Source: CAZIUL01 sp964542475 (GTDB lineage Bacteria > Planctomycetota > B15-G4 > CAYZWU01). From it: a stretch of 64,000 nucleotides of DNA. The DNA is taken from NCBI GenBank assembly GCA_964542475.1, contig CAZIUL010000019.1:1-64000 (forward strand). Reading direction: 5' to 3'. The first letter of the stretch is position 1; the number at the start of each line of letters is the position of its first letter. The notes under the pieces are model-generated. The model worked only from the letters and a program-made list of their open reading frames with translations, searched no databases and had not been told where the DNA came from. Positions 35,233 to 46,432 of this stretch are shown one piece after another. The position numbers and the translations under genes were made by a program.

Positions 35233-36492
35233 TTATGTCCCTTCCTGCCACGAAGAAAGGTAAATCTCCTGCCTCTTGGTGAGCGTGTCGATGCCGATGC
35301 CCATGGACTTCAGCTTGAGTCTTGACACCGTGTCATCGATCTCATCAGGCACACCATAGACAATGGGTTTCAGCTTTCTGCGGTTCTTCAGCGCGTACTC
35401 CGTTGCCAGGGCTTGAACAGCAAACGACATGTCCATGACACAGGCCGGATGACCGTTCGCTGCAGCGAGGTTTATCAGGCGCCCTTTTGCAAGGAGGTAG
35501 ATCTTCCGGCCGTTGGGAAGCTGATACTGGTCGACAAAATCCCTCACACCGTGCTTGATGCTCTTTGCCTTGCGGTTCAGTGTCTTGACATCGATCTCAA
35601 CATCAAAATGGCCCGAGTTGCAAATCATGGCGCCGTCCTTCATGCATTCCATGTGCTTCCAGGCCAGCACGTCACAATCGCCTGTGAGCGTGCAGAAAAG
35701 ATCTCCCAGCGGCGCCGCATCGATCATCGGCATGACCCGAAAACCATCCATGGCGGCTTCCAGAGCTTTCACAGGATTGATCTCCGTGACGATCACATTT
35801 GCGCCCATTCCCCGGGACCGCATGGCAAAGCCTCGGCCGCACCAACCGTAGCCGGCAACCACCACGTTCTTCCCCGCAAAAAGGGTATCGGTCGCCCGGA
35901 TGATCCCGTCCACCGTGGACTGTCCCGTGCCGTACCTGTTGTCAAAAAGATGCTTGGTGTCCGCGTCGTTGACCGCCATCACCGGTATCTTCAGGGCCTT
36001 GTCCTTTGCCATGGACTTCAGCCTGATAACGCCGGTTGTCGTTTCCTCCATGGAACACACGATCTGCTTGAGAAGGTGCTTGTACTCGGTGTGAATCGTG
36101 GAGACCAGGTCAGCCCCGTCATCCATTGTCACATGCGGACCGGCATCAAGCACCGCGCGGGCGTGCTTGTAGTAGGTTTCGTTGTCTTCCCCGTTTATTG
36201 CGAAAACCGGAATTTTGTGTTTTTTGACGAGCCCGGCAGCCACATCGTCCTGTGTTGAAAGCGGATTGGAGGCGCAAAGCATGATGTTGGCGCCTCCCGC
36301 CTTCAGGGTGATCGCCAGGTTGGCTGTTTCCGAAGTGATGTGGAGACAGGCAGCCATGGTTTTTCCCTTGAGCGGTTTCTCCTTGTTGAACCTGTTGCGG
36401 ATCAGCTTGAGCACAGGCATGTCCCTGCCGGCCCAATCGATCCGCTGGGCCCCTTGTTTTGATAGAGCGATATCCTTTACATCGTAATCCAT
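35233..36492 (-). CDS. ahcY: Adenosylhomocysteinase (S-adenosylhomocysteine hydrolase)
   Basis: A 419-residue cytoplasmic enzyme that splits S-adenosylhomocysteine into adenosine and homocysteine using bound NAD. Visible signatures are the substrate part (HITSETANLAITLKAGGA; SNPLSTQDDVAA; DDGADLV) and the NAD site GYGWCGRGFAMRSRGMGA, followed by the VTEINP acidic end. The length is that of the short bacterial/archaeal form, lacking the roughly 40-residue insert. It sits 70 bases downstream of metK on the same strand, so the two genes form a SAM-cycle unit. Confidence 0.97.
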   Translation of the reverse strand: MDYDVKDIALSKQGAQRIDWAGRDMPVLKLIRNRFNKEKPLKGKTMAACLHITSETANLAITLKAGGANIMLCASNPLSTQDDVAAGLVKKHKIPVFAINGEDNETYYKHARAVLDAGPHVTMDDGADLVSTIHTEYKHLLKQIVCSMEETTTGVIRLKSMAKDKALKIPVMAVNDADTKHLFDNRYGTGQSTVDGIIRATDTLFAGKNVVVAGYGWCGRGFAMRSRGMGANVIVTEINPVKALEAAMDGFRVMPMIDAAPLGDLFCTLTGDCDVLAWKHMECMKDGAMICNSGHFDVEIDVKTLNRKAKSIKHGVRDFVDQYQLPNGRKIYLLAKGRLINLAAANGHPACVMDMSFAVQALATEYALKNRRKLKPIVYGVPDEIDDTVSRLKLKSMGIGIDTLTKRQEIYLSSWQEGT

Positions 36493-36562
36493 TATTCAAC
36501 TCCTTGCATGACCATGTTAAGTCCAAACCTATTATCCGCCGGCTCGATCCGTGGATCCGGCA

Positions 36563-37723
36563 TCAGAGCCCCGCGGCTTTCCTCAAAGCATCCGCCTTAT
36601 CGGTCTTTTCCCATGTGAAGCTATCGCCCTTCCTGCCGAAATGACCGTGACAGGCGGTCTGGCGGAAAACGGGACGACGCAGCTTCAAACGCTTGATTAT
36701 GCCCGCGGGTGTCAGATCAAAAACATCCCGGACGATCTTCTCGAGCCTCTGCTCCGGGATTTTCGATGTGCCGTATGTGTCAACGGAAACGGACACCGGT
36801 TCAGACACTCCGATCGCATAGGCGACCTGTACCTCGCAGCGATCAGCAAGGCGGGCGGCAACAATGTTCTTTGCCACATGGCGTGTGGCATAAGCTGCGC
36901 TGCGGTCGACTTTTGTCGGGTCCTTGCCCGAAAAGGCGCCCCCACCGTGCTTCGCAAGGCCACCGTATGTATCCACAATGATCTTGCGCCCTGTCAGCCC
37001 GCAATCGCCATGCGGGCCGCCGATCACAAAACGCCCTGTGGGATTGATATGAAACCTGGTCTTCGAATCGATCATCTTCGGGGATATCACTTTTTTGATG
37101 ATCTTTTCAACGATTGTCTTCTTGATCTCTTTCTGCTTCACCTCGGGGTTGTGCTGGGCGGAGATCACCACCGCATCCACACGGACGGGCTTTCCATCCC
37201 TGTATTCGATGGTCACCTGGGATTTGGCATCAGGCCTCAGCCACGGAATCAGCTTTTTTTTCCTCTGCCGCGCCACCTCGGCCACGAGCTTGTGCGCGAG
37301 CATGATGGGCATGGGCATCAGCTCCGGTGTTTCCCTGATCGCGTACCCGAACATCATGCCCTGGTCTCCGGCACCCTGCCCGCGCTTCTTGGATTCATCC
37401 ACACCTTTTGCGATATCAGGGGACTGCGCATCCACGCTTGACAGAACAGCGCAGGTTTCACCGTTTATACCGAAGGCATCGTTGTTGTACCCGATGTCGA
37501 CCATCACATTACGCGCTATATCCGGGAAGTTCACCCACGCTTTCGTGCTGATCTCTCCTGCAATAACGCAGAGGCCGGTCGTTACCAGTGTCTCGCATGC
37601 AACACGCGATCCGGGATCATCGGCAAGGCAGGCATCCAGAACAGCGTCAGAAATCTGGTCCGCCACCTTGTCTGGATGCCCCATGGATACCGACTCAGAT
37701 GTTAGATATGCTACCCTTGTCAT
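36563..37723 (-). CDS. metK: S-adenosylmethionine synthetase
   Basis: A 386-residue cytoplasmic enzyme making SAM from methionine and ATP. All signatures are present: GHPDKVADQISDAVLDA near the N-terminus, the loop GDQGMMFGYA, and GGGAFSGKDPTKVDRSAAY near residue 265. Normal length. AAGGAG lies upstream of the ATG. It is followed by ahcY; together they supply SAM and remove its methylation by-product. I found no SAM or SAH riboswitch motif in the 5' region. Confidence 0.98.
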   Translation of the reverse strand: MTRVAYLTSESVSMGHPDKVADQISDAVLDACLADDPGSRVACETLVTTGLCVIAGEISTKAWVNFPDIARNVMVDIGYNNDAFGINGETCAVLSSVDAQSPDIAKGVDESKKRGQGAGDQGMMFGYAIRETPELMPMPIMLAHKLVAEVARQRKKKLIPWLRPDAKSQVTIEYRDGKPVRVDAVVISAQHNPEVKQKEIKKTIVEKIIKKVISPKMIDSKTRFHINPTGRFVIGGPHGDCGLTGRKIIVDTYGGLAKHGGGAFSGKDPTKVDRSAAYATRHVAKNIVAARLADRCEVQVAYAIGVSEPVSVSVDTYGTSKIPEQRLEKIVRDVFDLTPAGIIKRLKLRRPVFRQTACHGHFGRKGDSFTWEKTDKADALRKAAGL

Positions 37724-37784
37724 TGGAAAGCAGCTCCTTAAAATTGTTGTGATAAATATCGTGTCGGTTATTTGGTCTTACACC

Positions 37785-37842
37785 ACATATTTCATCGTCT
37801 TCCGCTGCGGAACCTCGCGATGAAGAGTATGAAACAAACGGG
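37785..37842. repeat. Palindromic intergenic repeat, copy c
   Basis: CATATTTCATCGTCTTCCG on the left and CTCGCGATGAAGAGTATGAAAC on the right form the imperfect inverted repeat of the family. It lies 60 bases upstream of metK, so it would be in the metK leader or promoter. The remaining DNA to 38019 holds no gene I can support. Confidence 0.7.
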
Positions 37843-38019
37843 TAATAAAGATTCATCTAAACGAAAATATCGATTAAATAACCCACGCACCAGTATTTTT
37901 CAATTAGAACCTGGGATTCTCTTCAAACAAAATCCGGGAGATACCCGCTGAAGTTCAGATCTCCGGCTGTTCGATGCACTCTTTAATTGTGCACGGGCAT
38001 GGTTCTTGCAACTATTGTC

Positions 38020-39369
38020 TTATCGCGATTTTTTGTTCCGGCACTTGATAAAAATAGTTTCAAGAAGCTCGAAATTCCGTTCCGTGGCCCCTTTTGCTTC
38101 AGATATTGCCTCCATGGCGGCTTTACCTAGCCTCGCGGCCTCAGCTCGGTTCTTTAACAGACGGTCGATCCATTCCTTCAGCTCCCCGGCGTCCTTTACC
38201 TTTATGGCGGCATTGTGACGATCGAGCAGAGCCGTGTCCTCTTCGAAGTTGAAAACATGAGGTCCATAAAGAACCGCAAGCCCTTTTCCGGCCGGCTCCA
38301 TCATGTTATGCCCCCCCTTCGGAACGAGGCTTCCCCCGATAAACACGAGATCCGCTGCCCAGTAGACGCGGTCGAGCTCGCCGATAGTGTCAAGGATCAA
38401 GATTTCATCAGGGTCTAGATCCCCTGATTTGCTGCTGATGTCGGTCCTGAGGACAGGGATCACACGGCGCTTAAGACATGCCTTGCAGATGTCATCCACG
38501 CGTTCCAGATGGCGCGGTGCCAGAACAAGCCTGAGCCCGTTATGAGCTTTTTGGAGGTCCAGGTAGATGTCCAGAAGCGCTTCTTCTTCCCCGCTGTGAG
38601 TGGATCCGGCCACCAGCACGCGGTTCTCGTCATTCAGCTTGTGGTCCCGCCTGATTCGTCCAGCGTCCAGCTTTCTTGAGGTGTCTATCCCGTCATACTT
38701 GATGTTCCCGGTGACCACGATCTTTGACGGATTTATATTCAGGGCCAGAAGACGGTCACGGTAATCTTTGCTTTGAACCGAAAAAAGGCTGATCCGGTCC
38801 ATTTCAGGCAAAAGCTTTGTCAACCTCCTGTATCCGTTGAACGATTTCTCGGAAATCCTGCCGTTAACGATGACGATCCGTGCGCCCTTTTTGTCCGCTT
38901 CATAAAGCAGGTTGGGCCATATCTCGAGTTCCATGAGTATGATCAGGTCAGGGTTGATGCGGCGCATGACGTTCTTCACTATGAAGCCGATATCCAGGGG
39001 GAAGTAAAAGATGAACATTCCCGGAAAGAGCTTTCTCGCCATCTGGTACCCTGCGAGAGTGGTCGTGGAGATGGCCCACTGCACATCCGGATGAGTTCTC
39101 TTGATCCTTTCGAGCAGCGGGGGAATTGTCTTGATCTCGCCGACCGAGACCCCGTGTATCCATACGACCATCCCTTCTCCCATGCGCTGATGCCTGGGCA
39201 CGAAACCCAGCCTGTGCCTGAGCCCCGCCCTGAAACGCCGGCTCGTAAGAATCCTGTAGGCGATATAAGGAGATCCCAGCAGGAGAACCGTCATGAAGAC
39301 GATGTCATAGAATATGTGGATCAGGACAACCCTGCTCCGGCGATCGCCTGGTTTCAGTTCGATCTCCAC
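38020..39369 (-). CDS. waaA: 3-deoxy-D-manno-octulosonic acid (Kdo) transferase
   Basis: A 449-residue inner-membrane-anchored GT-B enzyme that adds Kdo from CMP-Kdo to lipid A precursor. An N-terminal hydrophobic segment (VLIHIFYDIVFMTVLLLGSPYIAY) is followed by the WaaA signatures WIHGVSVGE, TTLAGYQMARKLFPG, LMELEIWPNLLYEADKKGARIVIVNGRIS and FIGGSLVPKGGHNMMEPAGKG. The start is GTG, three bases after the secA stop, with GGGAG inside the end of secA, so translation is likely coupled. The gene is good evidence for an LPS outer membrane. Confidence 0.95.
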   Translation of the reverse strand: MEIELKPGDRRSRVVLIHIFYDIVFMTVLLLGSPYIAYRILTSRRFRAGLRHRLGFVPRHQRMGEGMVVWIHGVSVGEIKTIPPLLERIKRTHPDVQWAISTTTLAGYQMARKLFPGMFIFYFPLDIGFIVKNVMRRINPDLIILMELEIWPNLLYEADKKGARIVIVNGRISEKSFNGYRRLTKLLPEMDRISLFSVQSKDYRDRLLALNINPSKIVVTGNIKYDGIDTSRKLDAGRIRRDHKLNDENRVLVAGSTHSGEEEALLDIYLDLQKAHNGLRLVLAPRHLERVDDICKACLKRRVIPVLRTDISSKSGDLDPDEILILDTIGELDRVYWAADLVFIGGSLVPKGGHNMMEPAGKGLAVLYGPHVFNFEEDTALLDRHNAAIKVKDAGELKEWIDRLLKNRAEAARLGKAAMEAISEAKGATERNFELLETIFIKCRNKKSR

Positions 39370-39372
39370 CCC

Positions 39373-42138
<2,766 letters not shown>

Positions 42139-42161
42139 TGTGATTAGTTCCAAAGGTCTCG

Positions 42162-42188
42162 ATTGTTTGAGTAAACGAGTCAAACAAT
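42162..42188 (-). promoter_or_regulatory. Perfect hairpin upstream of secA
   Basis: ATTGTTTGA and TCAAACAAT form a nine-pair stem around a nine-base loop, 24 bases before the secA start codon. There is no T tract, so it is more likely a leader structure or operator than a terminator. Confidence 0.45.
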
Positions 42189-42213
42189 GTGGTCGGAATA
42201 TTATGGCATAAGA

Positions 42214-42234
42214 GGTTCAAGGTTCAAGGTTCAA
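42214..42234. repeat. Three tandem GGTTCAA heptamers
   Basis: GGTTCAA repeated exactly three times in the gap between the response regulator gene and secA. A short simple repeat that could vary in copy number. Confidence 0.8.
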
Positions 42235-42241
42235 GCCTGCA

Positions 42242-43081
42242 TCAACGGTTTATCTTGAATATGTGCTCTATAAACGAGAACAGAATGTCCTTGTGAAAAG
42301 GCTTGGCAAGATAGGCATCGGCTTTTTCCATCATCGGAATATCCATGGTGCGGGCAGACGCAATCATTATTGGAATCGAGCAACGCCGCGGATCCTCTTT
42401 CAGTATGCGGCAGGCTTCCAGCCCATCCATTATCTTCATGTCGTTGTCCATGACGATCAAATCATGCCGCAGCGGATCCGCCTCACGGATAGCGTCGATG
42501 CCGTCGTAAAGCCTCTCCACGCCAAACCCCCTGGATTTGAGCAGCTCCTCCAATGTATCGCCTTCCATGGGATCATCGTCCACGATCAAAACGGTCTTGT
42601 TCTTGAACTCTTCGTCCAGATGCCCCCCCCCATCCTTTTGCCCTCCTGAAATGGCCTTTTTATGAGTGGCTGTGGTCGGAATATCCTTTTCCTCCCACAA
42701 CTCCTCAATCTTCCCCTTGATCTCCCGGTTGAACGCCCTTATCTTTTTCAGCTCGTCGTACTCAGAAGTCGGCATGCTGAACATGTCGTCGTGAGTGTCA
42801 ACCATGAAGAAAAACTCGTCCTGGATCAGGTGCTCCTGGATACCGAACTTCATGAAAGGATACTTGCTGTTGCCGAGTCTGAGGATATACCGGCGCAGTC
42901 TCACCCCCTTTTCTTTGGTGGACTCATCCTCGAAAAGCTCGATATGCTTTTCGATGCTCTCGTCGTAATCTGCGCCAAAATCAGGAAGCTTTTCTTCGGG
43001 AGGAAGCCCTATAAAGGCGACTTTGACGTAGACGTCGAGCGCCTGCAGCACCAAGCCAACGCTTATGTCATTCAGGTTCAA
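42242..43081 (-). CDS. Response regulator with uncharacterised N-terminal domain
   Basis: A 279-residue protein. The C-terminal 115 residues are a receiver domain: VLIVDDDPMEGDTLEELL, phospho-acceptor aspartate in LIVMDNDMKIMDG, the conserved Ser/Thr position in MIASA and the Lys in YLAKPF. The N-terminal 145 residues are not an output domain I recognise; they contain LRRYILRLGNSKYPFMKFGIQEHLIQDEFFFMVDTHDDMF, which is all-alpha/beta and possibly a sensor of its own. There is no histidine kinase nearby. The start is TTG with AGAAGAGA upstream; no ATG is available in frame. It follows pyrD by 27 bases. Confidence 0.85.
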   Translation of the reverse strand: MNLNDISVGLVLQALDVYVKVAFIGLPPEEKLPDFGADYDESIEKHIELFEDESTKEKGVRLRRYILRLGNSKYPFMKFGIQEHLIQDEFFFMVDTHDDMFSMPTSEYDELKKIRAFNREIKGKIEELWEEKDIPTTATHKKAISGGQKDGGGHLDEEFKNKTVLIVDDDPMEGDTLEELLKSRGFGVERLYDGIDAIREADPLRHDLIVMDNDMKIMDGLEACRILKEDPRRCSIPIMIASARTMDIPMMEKADAYLAKPFHKDILFSFIEHIFKINR

Positions 43082-43108
43082 AGCTATCTCTTCTGTAGGG
43101 GAACTGCT

Positions 43109-44014
43109 TCAGCAAACCAGAGTGCCGATCAGATCAGCGATGTACGCCAGTCCCGATTCAGCCGTTGTCCTTTCGAGACCCTCGATTATTGCAGGTATCC
43201 TCAGAGGGTCTGAAAGCGTGGCTGTTCCAACCTGCACGGCACACGCCCCAGCCACCATGAACTCCATGACATCCTCCTCGCATGCAGCCCCCCCCGCCGC
43301 TATTATAGGTGCTTTCAGCTCCCGCCATACCTCATGAACCAGCTTGAGAGCCACCGGCTTTATTGCAGGCCCCGAGAGTCCTCCAAAAACAGTGGAGAGG
43401 CGCGGCTTGCGGGTCTTCCAGTCGATCGACATGCCGAGTACGGTGTTGACCAGGGTCAAGGCATCCGCGCCTCCATCCATTGCTGCGCGGGCGATCGGAA
43501 CAATGTCGCTGACGTTGGGAGAAAGCTTGGCGAGCAGGGGAAGAGCGGCGGCCTTCCTTACATCTTTGACTATCGCTTCCACCACGCTCGGCTGCGAGGC
43601 AAAGGGGATGCGCGAACCGGCCACGTTCGGGCACGACAGGTTGATCTCGAGGGCATCGATCCCTTCTTCTCTGCTCAGAACCGCTGCTGTTTCCGCGAAC
43701 TCCTCTTCGCGTTCCCCGGCAAAGTTCACTATCAGGCACGAGGCCTTGCCCCTGATCTGCGGCAGCTGTTCCTTTACAAAGGCATGAACCCCCTTGTTTG
43801 GAAGGCCTATGGAGTTCAAGAGTCCGCACGGCGCCTCTGCAATCCTGGGCGGCGGATTTCCGATGCGCGGCTTGTAGGTTACTGTTTTCAGAACAACAGC
43901 GCCTGGGATGCCGAGATCAAAAAAACGCTCCATCTCAGGCCCCATGCCGAATGTGCCTGAGCCGCTCATGACCGGATTGCTCAGCTTTAAGGGGCCAACT
44001 TCAACGGACAGCAT
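43109..44014 (-). CDS. pyrD: Dihydroorotate dehydrogenase, class 1B catalytic subunit type
   Basis: A 301-residue FMN enzyme of pyrimidine synthesis oxidising dihydroorotate to orotate. Class 1 is shown by the catalytic cysteine in NLSCPN (Cys128), preceded by NSIGLPNKG and followed by KLSPNVSDI, LVNTVLGMSIDW, GGLSGPAIKP and the FMN phosphate motif IIAAGGA. Class 1B enzymes normally work with an iron-sulfur partner (PyrK); none is encoded next to it. It is in a minus-strand cluster with lspA and the DksA-like gene. Confidence 0.95.
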   Translation of the reverse strand: MLSVEVGPLKLSNPVMSGSGTFGMGPEMERFFDLGIPGAVVLKTVTYKPRIGNPPPRIAEAPCGLLNSIGLPNKGVHAFVKEQLPQIRGKASCLIVNFAGEREEEFAETAAVLSREEGIDALEINLSCPNVAGSRIPFASQPSVVEAIVKDVRKAAALPLLAKLSPNVSDIVPIARAAMDGGADALTLVNTVLGMSIDWKTRKPRLSTVFGGLSGPAIKPVALKLVHEVWRELKAPIIAAGGAACEEDVMEFMVAGACAVQVGTATLSDPLRIPAIIEGLERTTAESGLAYIADLIGTLVC

Positions 44015-44068
44015 GGTTTAAACCGTTCTTTATGCTATGAAGCCCTAATTTCGTTGCCGCGGTGTTCT

Positions 44069-44100
44069 AACTCTCTTGTAGGACCTGTCGGACATTTCTT
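44069..44100 (-). repeat. GTCCGACA-type repeat at the 3' end of lspA
   Basis: On the minus strand AAGAAATGTCCGACAGG then TCCTACAAGAGAGTT, overlapping the last base of the lspA stop. The same ends (AAGAAATGTC and ACAAGAGAGTT) flank an expanded hairpin version at 52809-52859. Confidence 0.65.
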
Positions 44101-44708
44101 CAATCGCCCTGCTTTCGATCCGTATAAAAACCGATCATGATACTCATCACAAGCAGGATAACCCCGCAGCAGATCATCGAATCGGCCAGGTTGAAAGCCG
44201 GCCAAGGATGAGCAGGATGAAAACCAAGATCAACATGTAAAAAATCCCTTACATGGCCGAGGGTCCAGGAATCCCAGATGTTGCCCAGCGCCCCACCCAT
44301 CACCATAGCGAGCGCAACAGCCTGGCCGCGCTTGCGATAAGGGGTCCCGGCCAGGATGTATAAAATCACTGCCAACGCAAGCAAACGGGTTATTTTCAGA
44401 AAACCGGGAAACTCCCTTCCGATCCCCCAGGGGCCTCCGGTGTTGTATACCTCGACAAGCCCGAGCCATTCATCGCAAACCCACCAGACTTGAGCACCGG
44501 TGGCCATGTCCCGCATGATCTCACCACTAGCTTTTTTCTGCGTTACATAGGATATTGCGGCATCCTTGGTGCCCAGGTCAGCCACGAGAATCAGCACGGC
44601 AACGACCCAGAACAGCTTTCTTTTCAGCAGCAGCGCGTTCAAAAGCCTCCTGTAAACGCACAATGCTTTTCCTGTTGTCGGAGAAGGGCTGGAGGAGATA
44701 GGATCCAT
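44100..44708 (-). CDS. lspA: Lipoprotein signal peptidase (signal peptidase II)
   Basis: A 202-residue inner-membrane aspartyl protease that cleaves prolipoproteins after lipid attachment. Four hydrophobic segments are visible. The catalytic aspartates are in LGHVRDFLHV and FNLADSM, and the N-terminal LVADLGTKDAAI and NTGGPWGIG signatures are present. It is longer than typical (about 160-170) because of a 30-residue N-terminal extension and a 20-residue insert in the first periplasmic loop (KASGEIMRDMATGAQVWWV). It follows the DksA-like gene by three bases, an arrangement seen in other phyla. Confidence 0.93.
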   Translation of the reverse strand: MDPISSSPSPTTGKALCVYRRLLNALLLKRKLFWVVAVLILVADLGTKDAAISYVTQKKASGEIMRDMATGAQVWWVCDEWLGLVEVYNTGGPWGIGREFPGFLKITRLLALAVILYILAGTPYRKRGQAVALAMVMGGALGNIWDSWTLGHVRDFLHVDLGFHPAHPWPAFNLADSMICCGVILLVMSIMIGFYTDRKQGD

Positions 44709-44711
44709 CGA

Positions 44712-45320
44712 TTATGAGCTTTCCAATTTAGACTTGCAGTTCACGCAGTGCTTGGCCCATGGTATCGCTTCGAGTCGAGCTCTCGGAATGGAACATCCGC
44801 ATTCATCACACGCCCCGTATGATCCGCTTTCAATCCTCTCCAGGGCGGAGTTTATCTCCTTGATCTGGCTGCCGACGTTTTCCATCAGACCGAGAATGAA
44901 GCTCTGCTCGTAGTTATCCGATCCATAATCCGCCATGTTGTCACTGGAAGATCCCTGTTCGCTGGCGCGCAGGGCCGAAGATTCCATGCTGGAAAGATCC
45001 CCCAATATCAATCCCCTCTTTTGAAGCAGCAGTTCGTAGATTTTTTTTATTGTTGAGGCGTTAAGCTTCCCCTTTGTAGCGCTTGTTCTCTTTGCCGTTG
45101 CCTTCTTTTTCACCGCAGTTTTTTTCCTGGTTGCTGTCTTCTTCTTTGCTGTCGTCTTCTTTTTCACCGCAGTTTTTTTCCTGGTTGCTGTCTTTTTCTT
45201 TTTACCGGACTTTGTGACTTTTTTCCCGGGTGGTTTTCTGCTCGAGACGGATTTTGTTCCACTGGACTTCTTTTTCTTTCCGCTCTTCTTTTTTGTAAGC
45301 TTTTGTTTTTTTGAAGCCAC
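44712..45320 (-). CDS. DksA/TraR zinc-finger protein with histone H1-like N-terminal tail
   Basis: A 202-residue protein read from GTG at 45320, where GAGGGA lies five bases upstream; a TTG at 45365 has no RBS. The first 90 residues are mostly Lys, Thr, Ala and Ser, with two copies of a KKKTATRKKTAVKKK unit, like bacterial histone H1 (Hc1/AAKK) tails that bind DNA. The C-terminal 110 residues are a DksA/TraR domain with a coiled coil and a four-Cys zinc finger, CDECGCSIPRARLEAIPWAKHC-x2-C. The tip lacks the usual DxxDxA, so ppGpp-type control of RNA polymerase is uncertain. It heads the lspA unit. Confidence 0.85.
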   Translation of the reverse strand: MASKKQKLTKKKSGKKKKSSGTKSVSSRKPPGKKVTKSGKKKKTATRKKTAVKKKTTAKKKTATRKKTAVKKKATAKRTSATKGKLNASTIKKIYELLLQKRGLILGDLSSMESSALRASEQGSSSDNMADYGSDNYEQSFILGLMENVGSQIKEINSALERIESGSYGACDECGCSIPRARLEAIPWAKHCVNCKSKLESS

Positions 45321-45429
45321 GAGTCCCTCAAACTCCCCTGCTATAGTGGGTCCGACCTGCGTCAATAGTACTGTTTATCGCCATAACTGGTTTATTATCA
45401 CGACTTATAAACCATTTATACATCCAAAA

Positions 45430-45458
45430 TTGTTTTTGATAATAGTGAGTGTTAGAAT
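45430..45458 (+). promoter_or_regulatory. Possible xerC/D promoter
   Basis: TTGTTT, a 17-base spacer and TAGAAT, 26 bases before the recombinase ATG in the divergent, AT-rich gap. Moderate match to sigma-70 sites. Confidence 0.4.
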
Positions 45459-45483
45459 ACAGTCAAGAGAATTTTTTTCATAC

Positions 45484-46416
45484 ATGGAAATGGAGCGGAT
45501 TGACTTGGCAGACGAATCCAAAAATCAGGATATCAATCATTACCTGCATTATCTGAATGCCGAGCTGGGTGTGGCGAAAAACACGGCTCTCGCATACAAA
45601 AACGACCTCATCAGGTTTTCCGCATTTCTGGATGATAAGGGAATCCATTCGTTTGATCTCAAGGATCCCTCATCGATCTTCGAATTCCTGGATGCCGAAC
45701 GGTCGCGCGGAGTCTCCATGTCCACAACCTCGCGGTACCTTTCGTCCATTAGGATGTTTGTAAGGTTTCTTGCCGCTGAAAAAACAATCTCATCAGACTA
45801 CACTTCCCAGGTCAGTTACCCGGGGCTGTGGCACCGGCTGCCGGAGTTTATGACTGAAGAAGAAGTGAACCGTTTTCTCGAAGCTCCATCCAGCGCATCC
45901 CCTCTGGGCATTCGAGACCGGGCCATGCTGGAGCTGTACTACGCAACCGGCGCCCGGGTTTCGGAGCTGACAGACCTGAAAACCGAAGGGATCATCTTCT
46001 CAATGAAAATGCTCCGGATCATTGGCAAGGGCGGAAAAGAAAGGCTTGTGCCTTTTGGTGATGAAGCGCGCAAAGCTCTTGAGCTGTACCTGAATACCGT
46101 ACGCGGCGTGCTCGCGGCAAGAAACAGGTCAGGGAAGCCGGTACACGTTTTTCTTTCGCGGAACGGCAGGCGCCTGTCACGGGACTGGATCTTCCGATTG
46201 GTGAGAAAATACGCGGCCGAATCAGGGGTTTCGTCAAAAGCGTCACCTCACGTGCTCCGGCACTCGTTCGCCACACACCTGCTGGAGAGAGGCGCGGACC
46301 TGAGGGCCGTACAGGAGCTTCTAGGCCACGTGAACATCTCAACAACCGAGATCTACACTCACATTAATCCATCAAGGCTCAAGAAGGTCCATGCCCTCTT
46401 TCATCCGAGAGGGTGA
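45484..46416 (+). CDS. Tyrosine recombinase of the XerC/XerD family
   Basis: A 310-residue site-specific recombinase, started at ATG 45484; the longer frame to 45214 runs antisense through the DksA-like gene and is spurious. The N-terminal SAM-like DNA-binding domain (YLHYLNAELGVAKNTALAYKNDL) is followed by the catalytic domain: first Arg in ATGARVSEL, Lys in GKGGKERLVPF, HVLRHSFATHLL with the His and second Arg, LGHVNISTTEIYTH with the last His and nucleophile Tyr291. All six catalytic positions are intact and length fits Xer proteins, so it probably resolves chromosome dimers. No dif-like site is recognised nearby. XerC and XerD cannot be told apart here. Confidence 0.9.
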   Translation: MEMERIDLADESKNQDINHYLHYLNAELGVAKNTALAYKNDLIRFSAFLDDKGIHSFDLKDPSSIFEFLDAERSRGVSMSTTSRYLSSIRMFVRFLAAEKTISSDYTSQVSYPGLWHRLPEFMTEEEVNRFLEAPSSASPLGIRDRAMLELYYATGARVSELTDLKTEGIIFSMKMLRIIGKGGKERLVPFGDEARKALELYLNTVRGVLAARNRSGKPVHVFLSRNGRRLSRDWIFRLVRKYAAESGVSSKASPHVLRHSFATHLLERGADLRAVQELLGHVNISTTEIYTHINPSRLKKVHALFHPRG

Positions 46417-46432
46417 TCCGCGCGGGATCCCC

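Noticed and set aside
37724..38019. SAM or SAH riboswitch upstream of metK-ahcY
   Set aside because: I searched by eye for the conserved SAM-I and SAH core motifs and found none; the only structure is palindromic repeat c.
45214..45483. N-terminal extension of the Xer recombinase
   Set aside because: This part is antisense to the Lys-rich DksA-like gene and encodes Phe-rich nonsense; the Xer N-terminus begins near 45484.
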